DNA of 64,000 nucleotides from Psettodes erumei (taxonomy: Eukaryota; Chordata; Actinopteri; Pleuronectiformes; Psettodidae): positions 5,200,001 to 5,264,000 of the forward strand of contig JAFBJZ010000422.1 of the NCBI GenBank assembly GCA_016785225.1. The letters are read 5' to 3'. Under the pieces are notes generated by a model. It did no database searches and was not told the origin of the DNA. It was given only the letters and a program-made list of their open reading frames with translations. Both the position numbers and the translations under genes were made by a program. Shown piece after piece: positions 23,296 through 36,667 of this stretch (within the stretch, counting starts at the first letter, position 1; each line of letters opens with the position of its first letter).

Positions 23296-23748
23296 CAGAG
23301 GTGGAAGAATTACTAAAATCCTTTTCTTACTTAACAGTATCATTAGAAGATTGTAAAATACTTCAGAAGTGCACAAGTCCTGCATTCAAAATCCCACACA
23401 AGTAAAAGAACAGACATATTATTAGAAAACAATAGAAGTACTTTCTTTTACCTTTTGATTGATACATTATCATATACTCAATGATTACATCGTTTATACA
23501 GTTGCAGTAATTGTAAATTCACAGTTCTTTTTGCGTAGATTGTATTGCCTTTCATTTAATTATTACAGAACAAACAAAAATTACTGCTTCAAGTTAAAAA
23601 TATCAGCCTTTGGATAAAGGTTTTAGTAGTTCACAAAGATTTTTATGAGCTGTCCATTTTCCCAATTTTTAGTCAATTGATGATTTTGTTTCCAGTACTG
23701 AGAACATGTGTTAATCTTTCAATAAAATACTGTGAGTACTTAGAGTAG
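23296..23748 (+). repeat. Teleost interspersed repeat of the CAGAGGTGGAAGAAxTACT type
   Basis: It begins CAGAGGTGGAAGAATTACTAAAATCC, carries TTGTAAAATACTTCAGAAG and CAAGTCCTGCATTCAAAAT phrases, and ends with AATACTGTGAGTACTTAGAG. These are hallmarks of an abundant non-autonomous teleost element. A related copy lies at 36668-37085. Confidence 0.6.
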
Positions 23749-23749
23749 G

Positions 23750-26700
23750 GGGAATCACCTTACAGTCTTTCCTCGTGATTCCCTTCTTGGTCTCTGCTAA
23801 TGAGTATTTTCATGTGCCAGATTACAGCTCAACACGTCTTGTCATAGCCTAATATCAATGTCAGCTCTATCCATACATAATCCAATACTTTATCATAGGT
23901 TCCTGGTTTTTCAAGCATGGCTTAAAACCATAATCAGTTGCCCATATGCACATTGAAACATTCCCTGCTATAATCAACCCTCCTATTCATATTGGACAGC
24001 AAATGTCTCTTTTCTGATGCCCCTTCAATCTACGTGGTGGGGACAAAACACACCGTCTTTCTTCCGCATAAAATTTATTCAAAACTATATATAAAGCTAA
24101 TATGAGGCTTTAGTCATCAGAGTTAGATGAATGAAGTGTTTATCTTCTAAATTTCTTCTAAGCTTCTAAATCTTATTTGAGTTACTGTTCCACCCCATTT
24201 ACTACATTGGTATCTTTGCAAAATATCCTGTTAATCTGATTAATTTGGACAACTGAGACTGGGTCCTATGTAACCATGTAATCTGATTTTCCTCTACTAA
24301 ACAGGCGCATTTTAGAATTTGAACATGGAACTTCATTCTTGACCTTCAGGATAATATACTGTATGTCAGCAGTCACATTTCATTCATTAAAGATGAAACT
24401 TCTGCTAGTGTCATGAGACATGAACACAGGAGATATACTGTACAGTATATTGACATATATTTAAATAAACTAAACGTGATTACAAAAGCAATTTATATGC
24501 TATTAGATGTAGTTTAGTTTGGTGAGGGACAAAAAACTCAGGACATTTAGCTTTTAGTTTTTTCTATTGTTAACTTGACACTTTTTTTTATTTTTCAAGG
24601 TGTAATTTACATCTGAGACTTGACTGAAGATTTTACTCCAAGTCAGTGGATTTAGGGGATAACAAAAAGATTTAAAGCTTGGTTAGGGAGGTTTGTCATA
24701 TTACTTGAGTATGACTCAGTTAATTATTGCCTTATCACTTTCCTGGATACCAGTGTTTCAGAACTAGCAGGGGTTTTGTTTTTTTTTTTCAACTAAAGTA
24801 TTAAATTACATGTGCCTCAGACATGGTAAATTGGTAAACCAGAAATGAAAAAAACCCACACGTTGTTACACATTGAAACTTAAACAACTGCCTTCATGTG
24901 TCTACAGTGAAGGTTTTGCTTACTTTTTAGCTGCAGTTAGATGTTGTATTGTGGTGTGTTATGAACCCCTTATTAGTGTTCATAAGGACAATATAAATGC
25001 AAAATCTCTTTCAATCTCTAAAGTTTGTTGTTTTTTTAAAAATCCTGCTGAGTCATGACTGAGAAGAGGCTGGCTTCCTGTTTGAAATGCTGCGGTGACT
25101 CCAGGTGTCTGATAGCCAGGTGTGGGCCCAGTTTTCCTCATTGCACTACTATGACTAACCTGGTGTTGAAACAACATCAGGAGCCAGAGAGCATGTGCTC
25201 TCTGCAGGTAACCAGGAACTAGACAGGACCTAACATAGCACTGGGTTATGTTATTACAGCTGTCTCCTCTTTGTTGAGTAGCGTTTTCTGTGCTGGGCTT
25301 GTCCCACCAAGCTGGATCAGTGTATGGATACTAGCATGTGCACTCACCTCGGCCTGGCTGGATGAAAATGAAAGGGCTTTAGGTTCAGGTTGAATTAATT
25401 TATTTTATAATAAACACTTAATCTTTATGCCAAGGTGCTAATAAAATAACATTCAGTTATTTGCTCTTAAGATTTCAACCTATTCTGAACATAATATATC
25501 CATCCTCTTTTAATCACTTAGTCCTCTGCCACAGTCACAATTGCACAAGCCAAAATGTGATAATATGGTTGAGCAGGAATGTTCAGTGTTGATGCTTATG
25601 ATGATAGTAACCTCTATACTCATCATTCAGACTAGTGAGATACACTACAGAACATACCCTTTCTTGAAATTTTATTAGAAATATTACATGAAAAGAGGTC
25701 TTGTAGCATCAAGTCAAGGACCATATTGTTTTGCACAGTGCATTGGCCAAATGTCCTTCACCATATCTGACATTCCACTAACCCATTACCCACACTTCCT
25801 CGTGACACAACAATTTCATGCCTATCTCTTTGGTAAGTTATAGTGACTGGAGTGTAACAAATAATATTCTCAATACTGTATTCAGCAAATACAAAATGCA
25901 AATAAAAATAATTACAAAAACGTGCTTATTTGGATTATTTTAATGTAACTCCTTCAGTTTTAGGCAGGTCTCCAAAATGCATAAGCATGCTTGAATTGAA
26001 TCCCATCAATTATATAATAACATGAGCTTTGCCATACAAACTTTGCCTCTGTCAAAAACACATCAGCAAAGACATTTTTGTAAAACAGGACTCTTCATAG
26101 ATTCTGTTTTTGACTGAGATTCACACTCACTTTGACTAAGAGCAAGGTGACTGAGTTTTGGGGCACTTTGAAACCACAAGAATGTGGTGGGAGGATGACA
26201 TGTCAGCCAGTAGACCTGCAGATAACAGAAACCACCTGTGATTCTTCCTCAGATGTCAACATGGCATCAGTTGACATCTAGTTGTGCTACATTAGTGTTC
26301 TACAGGTGGATGTGGATTGTTTGAAGCCTTTGCAGAATAACTGGTGGATAATAGATAAGATCATTTCATATATTTATTTCACTTTACTTCTGGCATATGC
26401 AATATAATCAGTAATAAGGTTTAAAAACTAACTCTAGTAGACAGTATATGCATGATAGGATTTGTGGTCATGTACTGAATATACCATACGAGGGGTGCAT
26501 ATTCAGTTATGAGCATATTCTTGTATGAATATAATCTTTTAAGTTTTCAGTGTCACTCTGAAGATGTATTTTGAAAGCTGCAATGAATTATTTCAGTAGA
26601 TTGTAGATTAGTTAGGATTCTGTAAATTCAACAAATGTCTTGGTTTCTTAAAACCAGATATGTTAGGTGTTGATACATCTCATCTATGTGTCTTGCCATT

Positions 26701-27440
26701 GGTTATTATTTTTTATCAGCAGCTGCCCTGCTGCAGCTACATGAAGTAATGGGGCCACAGACTGCTGCTTGGAGGGCAGCTAGTTACAAAGGCTGTCTTG
26801 ATCCAATGTAGGGTTGAGGGGTTTTGTCAAGTCCGTGCCCAGGGGCCCACTGTCTCATTATCTGTCCAGGATTGTGGGACAAAATCAGTATTTGGACTTT
26901 GACAAAACAATCCAACCCCAGGAGTTCACTCAGTTGTCATGGCAATGATCTGCATGGCAACTGAGCAAACTCAATTTGCAGATGAAGATATTTATTTCGC
27001 TATTTAGTTCGAGGTAATTTTACAAGTTTGGGCCTCAAAATGATATCTACTACTAAACTATCAGAGAGTTTTGCAGGAGAAATCACGCTCTCATAGATAT
27101 CAGAAGGGGGCATGATCCAAACTATTTGGGAACCACTGGTTTAATCTTTAACAGTAAAATGTATTTCATGATTTCTACATGTCTTAAAAAGTCATAAAAA
27201 GTACAATATTTTCGTCTGAAATTTTGTGCAGTAGGTGGAATAAAGTAATGTAGAATATAAAGAAGGGAACAAATACCTCAAATTTGACGAAATTTTATAT
27301 AAAATGTAAATGATGCTATATAATTTACTTTCTACCACTGAGCACTTCGGGCATCTAAACTGTCCTAAAACTTTATGTTAGCATCAAATTAGCAATTATT
27401 TTTCATACTAAATATAGTATTTCCGTTTGTCTTTTAATAT
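23750..27440. other. Intergenic region between FOXO4 and UBL3 promoters
   Basis: About 3.7 kb of AT-rich DNA has no supported gene. It contains an 18-bp perfect palindrome (ATATACTGTACAGTATAT, 24433-24450) and scattered decayed repeat fragments, for example around 26570-26660. FOXO4 and UBL3 are divergently transcribed from its two sides, but their promoters are about 4 kb apart, so a shared core promoter is unlikely. Confidence 0.5.
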
Positions 27441-27673
27441 TGGCGATAACGTCACAGAGCCTCTTCCTTGGACTGGACTTTAACTCCCAGAAGTGTTTGC
27501 GGTCGTTTTCTGTGTTTACAACCAGCTGACATCCGGCGTCTTCCCGTCCATTAGCCACCGATACCCACAGTCAACGATATCCGTCTATACTCGATATTTT
27601 CCCCACGAAAAGCGCTCCCCGCTGATTCGTCAATTCAACTGAATGCAAATTTCATCATATCCATCCGATGCAG
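27440..27673 (+). promoter_or_regulatory. ubl3: UBL3 promoter and non-coding first exon
   Basis: The sequence turns CpG-richer at about 27.45 kb. AACGTCAC (CRE half-site-like) and TTAACTCCCAGAAGTGTTTGC (27479-27499), which resembles the ZNF143/THAP11 promoter motif ACTACAATTCCCAGAATGC, precede the likely start. A non-coding exon ends at 27673 in GATGCAG|GTGAGG and can splice to the acceptor TTTGTGTCAG at 28239, upstream of the ATG exon. CpG-rich sequence continues into the intron. The start site is inferred. Confidence 0.5.
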
Positions 27674-28326
27674 GTGAGGGCCACAGGACAAAATCGCCGT
27701 TGCACATTTAGTTAGAGAACCGAAGCTAGGAAGCGACAGCAGGATGGCACAAGCTAACACAGTTGCTAATGCTAGCGCTAGCCTTCTCGATTAGCACGGC
27801 TCGGTTTCGACATCTGTCAGGGAGAAACTCGGTGCTAGTATGTGTCGTCGGGGATATATCTCTTAGGTATTGTACAACCAAAACAACTTAATCGCTACAA
27901 TCCAGTTAGTAAGCAGTTAGTGGTTGAATCTAGCTTAATATAACCAGTGTTAGCCCGCTAGCTTCTCTAGCTCATCGTCAACCCGACTTAGGCAGCTACG
28001 CATAGTTTGTTATTTATATTTTCTAAACCACGGTGAAGTTAATGCTGTTTGCGCACTGCCTGTACCGCCTTTAACGAATCAGTCGCGTTCAGGTTTGGTG
28101 TTTGACTGATAACGCTTTGATAGCGTCGGGTGTAGACGTGAGCAACATATCAGTTTGCTGGATCAGGGGTGATGTGCGGCGCCGCTGCGGTGCCAGGCTG
28201 TGGGAAGCAGCCTCACAGTGTTTGTGTCGTTTGTGTCAGGGCTCTGGCCCCGTCTCCAGCAGCTGAACCACACCACCAGTCCTGTCCTCTCTGCTACACG
28301 TCCACGGCCTTCCTACTCCCTGAGCC

Positions 28327-31300
28327 ATGACCAGCCAGAGGGATCTTGATATGGTGAGTGAGGGTCTGCCACCTTTCTGATTATTTCCTATTGTTAACAC
28401 AGATCCACGGAATCTGTCACACCCATAGGTCACGACCCACTGCTGGTGCATTCATATACTAACTTAGATTATCATGTTGATAATTTCACATGAACGTCTC
28501 CCCAAATTAAAATTATTTAGGGTCGGGGGTTGGGGATAGGGTGGGATCATGGATTAGCCAGCGTCCACAAACACTTAGCTGGGACAGTGACTGCTGTTTC
28601 TGTGAACACCATCTGTCTAATCTCAGTTAAAACGTTGCCCTACTTTCCTTTCAAGGTTTAGATGCCAATTGATTGTACCGTCTTTTCTAACCCCCCCCCC
28701 AACGACTATAGGAATGGACATCACTCATTCAGAGTCAGATCACTAATAGTAAATCACTGATAGTAAAAGTTATACAGACAATAAAATTTCCCGCTAACTC
28801 TGACACCTGACAGTTGAATTTTTAACTGACTATTCACTATTTGATTAACACATTTAATCAATTTCCAAAATTGAAATTTGAGCCAAAGATGGCTGAAGGG
28901 GAGTGTTTAGTTAAGAAAAAATAATAATCTGCAGCAATTTGAAAGAAAATTATTTAAAACATTTTTAATGTAACAATTCAGAATATGCTTGTTGAGACTT
29001 AATGTGAAAATTTTCATCTTTATTCCCATTTATATGCTTTTAAATTGAATACATTTTGTGCTGTTGATCAGATAAAACAACACTTTTGAAGATGTCACTA
29101 TAGGTTATTGGAAACTCTGTTTGAGGGGTTGTGTATTTTATAATTTTCTGAGATTTTTTTCTTCACTTACTTCACTGAGAACATTATCTAAAGGTGCTCC
29201 TCAAAGTCAATAATTTATGGTTACCACTCTTGAAACACCAGCAACTTTGTTTTTGTGGTACACATCTTAAAATGATATTTAAACAAGAATGTTGTCAATG
29301 GTTTTATCCACAACACCAACATCAGGGGAAATCCACAGTAAGGCAGAGTGAAGTTTAGTGGATCATCTCTCTTGGAGGCCTGTCTGGGCCATCAGCTTGT
29401 GGTTGGCTATGTTTTTAGGAAACTTTATAAATATCAAGTACAGATAAGCCTTTGGTAGCTCTCTTAACCCTTAAAAAGTAAGTCATAACAGTGTTTGAAG
29501 AATTCAATGTCTTTCTTTTGATTGGAGAACCTCAAGGACCTTTGTGATGCAGGGTGTTGCCATGGGTAACCAGGCAGATTTGACTTTGTTTTTATTTTGT
29601 AGGCGGATGAAAGGGATGGGGATGGGGACAAAGCTTGTTAATGATGACATGGGTATGTAGGCCCACATCGAGGTTATTCAGTTCAGCGGGGGGAGGGGAG
29701 GGCTGAGGACCACCGCGGGAGGATTGTATTTGTAAACAGATCAGAGAGTGGGGTTGTCCCTCCCTGAACGTCACACCTCGTGGTTAAGTCTCTTTGTTCT
29801 CTCCTTTGTGATTTGTGAACCGAAGAAAGTTCATCTTCCGCCTTTTTAAGAGGAGCAAATACTAGAGAAAATGAATCCCATCTGTCAATTCTGACTCTGG
29901 AGTAGAGATGTCAGAGAAACAGCACAGTTGATAGAGATGATGGATTAATAAGAATAGTCCTTTTGTAGCATACATTAGACGACAAAGGCCCAATGCTAAG
30001 CAATGATAAATTACTAGTTTTGAGTCCTTATGCAGCTGCCGGACGTCTGTGACCCATAGACAGCCACCTGGTGGATGATCCACTATCTTCAAGTTGAAAC
30101 TGTCTCAACTTATTTCATTTGTCATTAGTCTTCAACTCATTGGATTGTTGTCAGGTGACTGATTTTGCCAATCCAGAGCATTTCACTACTTGGTCCAAAA
30201 AAGCCTTGGTTCTCTTGGTTGTCCTGTGAGTAGCACCTAAGACAAAGCAAAAAGGGAATTGTGATAACTGAGAAGCCGGAACTATGAGTAATGTTTAGCA
30301 TTTCTACATTTAAATAATAAAATAGCTGCTTATTCATTTTATGTTGATTATTTAATCAGTTTATAGTGCCAGCACTACAAGAGTGGCTGTTACAGCAATT
30401 TCAATGTTTTAGGATGAAATTTTAGTGAAATTTTAAAATTGTAGAAGGAGTATGGATTATACCACATGGAATTCCCATTGTAACTGTAATCTTTATGGCA
30501 TGACATGTTAGACCTGCAGTTCCTTTTTTATGTCTTCGTGTTTTTTTTCAGATTGTGTAAATGCCCAGAGGATAAAATTTTGAGGAAGCCCCACTGTTAA
30601 AGACCCTCCCACACACATGCGCAGTCCCCCTTGGGGCTACGCGTTGGCCATGTAAATTTAATAACGTGGCTCAGAGCTGTCTGGGACACCTGGGGTTATC
30701 GCATTAGGCCGACAGCCCGGAGAGGAGCTCGCAGCACCCTGGAACTAAAGGGCCAGTGTTCTCCCCCTCAGCCCCACCCTTATCTGTTGTCGTCCCCGGC
30801 AACAGGGGCTCACTTCAGTGTAAGCCCTCATTGAATGAAGTCGCCCAATTGAAGGGTGGAGATCTGGTGTGGATAAATCTAATTAGACTGGAATGCCCGT
30901 CTCTGTACAGCCGTCTGAAGGTCACTTCATGTCTGAGGAGGTTAGAGGAAGTGGAGGAATCCCATCACCACTAATTAAGAAGAATTTCAGTGGAAGTTTT
31001 GTGTTTGTGCTGGTTGGTGCTGTGTTTCTATGGACTGAGACCAGGCTGTTTTTGTTTGTTGTCTTAGGTGCACCTTCGCCTCATCCTGGTCAGTGGGAAA
31101 ACGGAAGATTTCACTTTCTCTCCAAATGACTCGGCCACAGACATTGCCAAGCATGTATTTGAGAACTGGCCTGCAGGTACATTTTTGTGGTTTGCCGTAT
31201 TACATATTTTTAGACTGCACCTTCTTTTAGTTAGGTGTGCCTTATAAACTGACAACTGACTGGATAGATGTAAGCCATCATATTATTTTGCACTGAGCAG

Positions 31301-34300
31301 TCCACGATATATATATATTTTCAGTTTCTACAAATAACTAGCTTTCCTTTGCTATTGTGGCCCATAGTAATGTGTAATACTAATATTACAGTGAAGGATA
31401 GTGATGGCACACAGCACAGCTAGACTGATAAATAGGCCAGGCTAATATATCTTCTGATATTAGCTTAGTCATATTGGCTTGGTCACAAGACATTTCAGGT
31501 GTACAAATATTCGCTTGCTCTCATACTTTATAATTTGCAATCGCTATGATTCATTTTTATTTGTTTCCAGTATAAGAAACGTGCCAACACATGCTTTTGC
31601 AGGGCAGCACTAGATAAATTTAGTGGGTCATAAACACAATATGAGCACACTTTGACTTGTTAAATCGTTTTGTTTTTTTTGCTCTCTGACAGGATGGGAG
31701 GAGGAGAGGGTGAGCAGCCCCAGCATACTGCGACTCATCTTCCAGGGCCGCTTCCTTCATGGCAACGTTACCCTGGGAGGTAAGACTGCTTCTGAACATA
31801 AACACCATCACAGATAATTCTGGCAAAACAATCCTATGAACAAGTTCCACTTACTGGAAATTTTCTGGATCTTAATCGGCCATGCCCTGACTGGAGTTTT
31901 CTCCGTCGTCATGTGGTTCAGTTGTTATCAAGTGACTGAAGTATGAGATTTTGATCACAGCGCAACAGGTAATTTCACCCATGACATGTGTCCATCAGTC
32001 AAAGTTCCAGAAAAAAATCCAGTAAATGTACCTTGCTGTTTTCAAGACTGATAATGAAACTCATAATAATCAGCTCTGTAGTTTTGTTTTGTTTTTTTAC
32101 AATTCTACGAGAGAGACGCTTGTCTCCCCCCTTTTTTCGTAAATGATATCAAACCTGTCAGGTAAACAAGTTTTTATGTCAGTTGTTTTTCATGTTTAAA
32201 AAGAAAAGCTTGAACAGGTCTGTGACACTTCGGACTGAAATCTTTGTAATGTTCATAAGTTGTACACAGATATGTCTTTGCTTTTTGCCCATCACCAGTA
32301 TAAACATCAGAAATCAAAAAGCACTAAGAGCAGAGGTGTCGTGATGCCCTCCCAAGGCAGATGGTTGTATCAGGTCTGTTTGGTGTATTTCATTTAAGAC
32401 AATAGACAATAGGCAATAGAGGTGAAGAGCCACAGCTGCAACTGCAGGAGCAACAACTGCACTCACAGAGCCTAACCTCAAACACAGTAGTAATGAGCTA
32501 ATCCAGTTACACATGCACGATGACACAAAACTAAGACATCCGTTGTCATCGTGAGAGGCACCAGTGGAGTCACGTTATCTCCCTTCACCTCATGGTCTTT
32601 CTAAACTTGAGGTGAACACAGTGGAAGAAATAATCAGCTGAGTCAAAACAGAACAGTGCAAGCAGCACATTGATTATTTTAATCCCATTAAACTTTTGAC
32701 CACATGGACTCTGCCCTGTACCAAACTTGCACTTGTGTCACCAGCAATCAAATGGACTTGTTCAGTGGTTCACTGCTACCAGGACAAAACGTTTGTCATT
32801 TTCTTTTCTGAAGCTGCAGTTGGACCAAAATTCACGCAATGTTGGGAAAATAAAGCCGGACAGGAAATAGCGTGGGTTGGGTTGCAGTTATGAAGCCAAT
32901 GCACTCACTACAGCCAATCAATAGCCTTCCTTCTCTGCTGCTTGGATTTATTAAAAACAAACTAAACAGTATTTTCTTTTAACAAAAGTCATTCCCACCT
33001 GTGGTACATGTCAAATACATAGATTAAAGTGTTCACATTAGATTTAATAAAAGGTAGAATAAAAAATGAATGGTAACAGAAGTGGCAGATGTGTTTAAGT
33101 GATAGAGACAAACTGTGAGAAACTTGTGAGTCAGCTGTCTTGTCTGTCTTCAGTGTTATCTAGGTTATTGCATTTCTAAGATGCAAAGAAATTAAACCTG
33201 GATTTACACAGACTTTAGTATTTGGCTGAAGCATTATACTTTCAATAGCACCATGCCTGTTTCTCTGAAAACTTTGTCATAGACCAAAATCTTTTGTCAC
33301 ATCAGAATCATTTTCATGGGATTAAAATACATCTTAAAAATATTGAATCATGAGGTGTATTTCTGTTTAAAGCTCTAAAGCTGCCACCGGGCCGAACGAC
33401 CGTCATGCACCTGGTTGCCAGAGAAACCCTTCCAGAGCCCAACTCTCACGGTTAGCACCTTTCCTTGTCTCTCCAGACATTATATAAGAGCAGCATCATG
33501 ATTCAGAAAACTGGATTGTTATGTGCTGTACCGCATTGGCCTGAATATAGGATGACCCTGACTATAAGACGTCTAACACTGAAAAGTTTCTCTGTGATCA
33601 TTAATTTAGTGAGAAGAGAGGCCTCATCATTGAAGCCTTTTCTCTTTCATAGGTGAAACACAAAATTTGTAAAACCACCTTTGTGTTTCTTTGCACCGCA
33701 GTCAGACTGTTGACGTGATCAGAATGATTTTCTCCAACAATTTGTATTGTTCAGAGTCTTTTTGAGCTTATTGTCTGCACCAGCTGTTTGATAGATTCTC
33801 TCACTTGTTATCTTCTATAGTAAAGAATGTTACACAAGCTCTCAGAAACTCCTGTGGGTTGAACTGAGCTAACGATACACTGAAAACAAAAAAAGATTGT
33901 CTTATATTCGGGCCAATATTGTTAATGATCACAATGCAGTTTATTTTTTGTAGCCTACTTCTGCTCTTAGATTTATTAAATTCATTTGTCTGAGTAAAAT
34001 GAACAGTATGTAAATAATGTAAACACATTGGTTCAAAGATATGGTGATACTGTCAGTAATCACTCAGGTCTGCATTTTCGTAATTCTTTGACACGTCATA
34101 TAGAATGGAAAGAATGTGAACCCTTTGAAATCGTCAGATTTCCTGCATTCCACCGTGTGTGTGATCATCTGATTTGTAAAGTATAGACAAACACAATGTG
34201 CTTAAGCTAATAACATGGAAAATTAAAATTGTTCATGTCTTTATTGAACACACCCATCAAACATGCACAGTGCTGGTGGCAAAAGGTAAGTGAACCCCTA

Positions 34301-34620
34301 GATTAATGACTTCAACAGAAGTTAATTTGAGACAGTAGTTAGCAAGCCTTCAGTCCAATCAATGAGAAACGCTCAGAGGTGTGGGTTACAGTTTTTTGAC
34401 TAATATTCACACGCCATTCTTTCCCTTGCCATTGTATGCAGTGAGCCTTCTTTGCTACTGCTGCTGATGTCAGCTTCGTCCCACACAGCCACTGACTTTG
34501 TGCCATCTTTGAGTTTCAGGTGGTAATCATTTTATGTCCCCTCACGTCTCTTGTCCTGTCTTTTTAGGTCAAAGGAACAGGGAAAAAACCACAGAGAGCA
34601 ACTGCTGTCTCCTCTTGTAA
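28327..34620 (+). CDS. ubl3: Ubiquitin-like protein 3 (prenylated membrane-anchored UBL), 117 aa
   Basis: Coding exons: 28327-28353, 31068-31176, 31693-31779, 33373-33450 and 34568-34620, all GT-AG and joining in frame to 117 residues, the same length as human UBL3. The order of recognisable blocks is MTSQRDLDM, VHLRLILVSGKTEDFTFSPN, DSATDIAKHVFENWP, GWEEERVSSPSILRLIFQG, RFLHGNVTLGALKLPPG, TTVMHLVARETLPEPNS and QRNREKTTESNCCLLL. UBL3 is a membrane-anchored ubiquitin-fold protein. Its lipid-modified C-terminus directs it to the plasma membrane, and it is known for sorting proteins into small extracellular vesicles. Here the C-terminal box is Cys-Leu-Leu-Leu preceded by another Cys. A final Leu predicts geranylgeranylation, and both cysteines are kept. 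Compared with human (CVIL) the box is changed but still type-consistent. Teleosts often have two copies (ubl3a and ubl3b). Which one this is cannot be decided here. Confidence 0.96.
28354..31067 (+). other. ubl3: UBL3 intron after the start-codon exon
   Basis: This 2.7 kb AT-rich intron has no supported gene. A CT/GT-poor, GC-richer patch at about 30.58-30.85 kb gives short open frames that look like chance. Nothing else is recognised. Confidence 0.7.
33531..33919. mobile_element. MITE with ATTGGCCxGAATATAxGA inverted termini
   Basis: The left end ATTGGCCTGAATATAGGA (from 33535) and the reverse complement of the right end (ATTGGCCCGAATATAAGA, ending at 33917) match at 16 of 18 positions. The interior phrase GATGACCCTGACTATAAGACG is characteristic of a widespread non-autonomous DNA element in fish. 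About 385 bp, non-coding, inside UBL3 intron 4. Confidence 0.6.
34105..34330. repeat. Interspersed repeat with GTGAACCCT phrases
   Basis: Contains AAGAATGTGAACCCTTTG near its start, TCTTTATTGAACACACCCATC in the middle and AAGGTAAGTGAACCCCTAG at the end. These phrases are typical of a dispersed teleost DNA element. It lies in UBL3 intron 4, a short way after the preceding MITE. Confidence 0.45.
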
Positions 34621-35900
34621 AGCAAAAGGAAATCCCCCCCCTTTACTCAGACCTCACACATAACACATGCATATATACACTCTTCTCTCTCCTGCCTATC
34701 ATCCCATCAGATGTGGATTTGGAATAAATCACAGGAAGTCTGCTCGGGGGCCGTTACCCACTTTGGTTGAACTTGTCCAATCTGAGGCTTTTTTTGTGCC
34801 AATGTATTCACTTTTTGTCCCTCAAACTTTTACGTAATCGGCAGAGTTTGCTGCTGTTACTCCTTTTTATTTCAACACCATCGCATTAAATACCTTTGCT
34901 GCTGGACAAGTTTTAAAGAGCTGTCACACGTAGTGAAAAGACCCAGGAACTCGCCGCTCTTCATGGACACAGAAGTGCTATAAAGGATGTGTGGGCTTTA
35001 ACCCTTCCCTACTAGTCACATGGATATTTCCCCCAGGTCCTACTCAGTGGTGTTAACCCTCTCATTGCACTTAACCAGTTTGTTAATTCAGAAGTGTTTG
35101 TGTCATCCTCTCTTCCCTCATGATGTTTTTCTTTGAACAGTTGTTAATTCCCCACGTGGTAGAAAACGTGCCATCCTCTTCATAGACTGTTTCTGCCTCT
35201 TATTAACTGAACCGTTTGGTCTGTATCAGCACCAGTGGCATTTGTGCCATTACCTACATCCTGTTTGTTCCTGGCAATGGACCAATTGAGAAAAGACTTT
35301 TATAAGGAGGAGCTGAGCAAAACACCCGAGGGACGTACAGGTCTGCGAGAAACAGGAACAAGCTTCCAGCGAGGCTTGCAAAGATGGAGGCAGGGGATTT
35401 GCTCGTTTGCCGTCAGGTGCCGTGTTCACACTTTTGGTGGTGACTTTATCAACTACACTGTCAGCGTTCCCTCATGATGGGAGCCGACATCACGGGCCAG
35501 TTAAATGCAGACAGAAGAAGAAGATGGTTGAAGATGGGAGGGAGCCGTGTGGTTGGTGCGAGACCTTCCTCTACCGGACCCTGAAAATGAGGCAGGGGGA
35601 GAATTTTCTCCCACCCAGGTGAGGAGTCAATAGGAGAATATTGGCGGTGTTTCCTCTCCTTTTCATTTGGATGCTGTCTTTACTTCTCGTTTGCCTTTTA
35701 TCGTGGAATTCAGTAATATCATTAATATTGAAATTTAAATATATCAATTTTTATTTTGTGTATAGGTATTTGTTGAATTTTAGTGTGGGTGAGTTTGCGT
35801 GCGAGTGTGTCTGAGGGTGTGTGATGCACGTGGCATACTGTGTGAAGACTAGCGAGGGCATGTGATCTTAAAAAAATAAAGTGGTGCACTGGGAGTGTTG
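34621..35900 (+). other. ubl3: UBL3 3' UTR
   Basis: Non-coding sequence follows the UBL3 stop. A canonical AATAAA at 35875-35880 is followed by a GT-rich stretch (GTGGTGCACTGGGAGTGTTG), a good poly(A) site giving a 3' UTR of about 1.28 kb. A further AATAAA near 36071 could extend it. Short open frames at 35235-35622 lie inside and are not convincing. Confidence 0.6.
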
Positions 35901-36089
35901 ATGGGCTGCGGTTTCTTCAGAAACAGTCGGAAACCTTTTGATTCCTTCCATTGAGTGTCTTTTGGTTTGTGTTTTTGTCAATCAATGTCACTGCTATGAA
36001 GTTTAGCTCAGTATGAATAAATGTAAAAACTAAAATGCAATGTGGTCTACATAAAAGCTTGTATTATAAATTAATAAATCTTTAAATAA

Positions 36090-36667
36090 GGCAACATCTT
36101 TTGAATCATTTTTGCTATTTCTAAAAAGGTAACAAAAGACAACTTGTGTCTAGGTAACTAACAATCATTGTCGATTAATCAGTTTATTTTGGTGTGAGGT
36201 AACGGCGTCAAATGTCTAACCATCAAATATTCACATAAAAAACTGGAGGATTTGTGGTTTTAAAAAGGGGATAAACAGTTGGATTGTGACAGTGAACCCT
36301 TTGAAAACAGGCCGTGCATATGGCTGATCAGCTACAACATTAAAAGCATTAAATCTGTTTTAATGTGGCTGATCAACTGATAAACAGAGTTAAAGCGTAA
36401 CTAATTTTGTCACTTTCAGTGCGAGCCCAGTAAACATTCACAATCTGTGTGCAATTAGAAAGTAGTTCATAGTCAGGAGACAGCTAACTTGAACTGCATG
36501 TACTTTGAGAAAAAGAAAACCCCAAAAAAACATTGTCAGCACGAAAATCATTTTGCTTAAATGTTTCAGAGATTTATCTCTTGGCCTTCATCAGTGCCTG
36601 CGAGTTGCTCATGGAGATGAGAGAAGTTACCGTATGACTTGAGTGTGGAATGTCAGTCACATGATAC
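36090..36667. other. Intergenic DNA after UBL3
   Basis: AT-rich, no supported feature. Confidence 0.5.
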
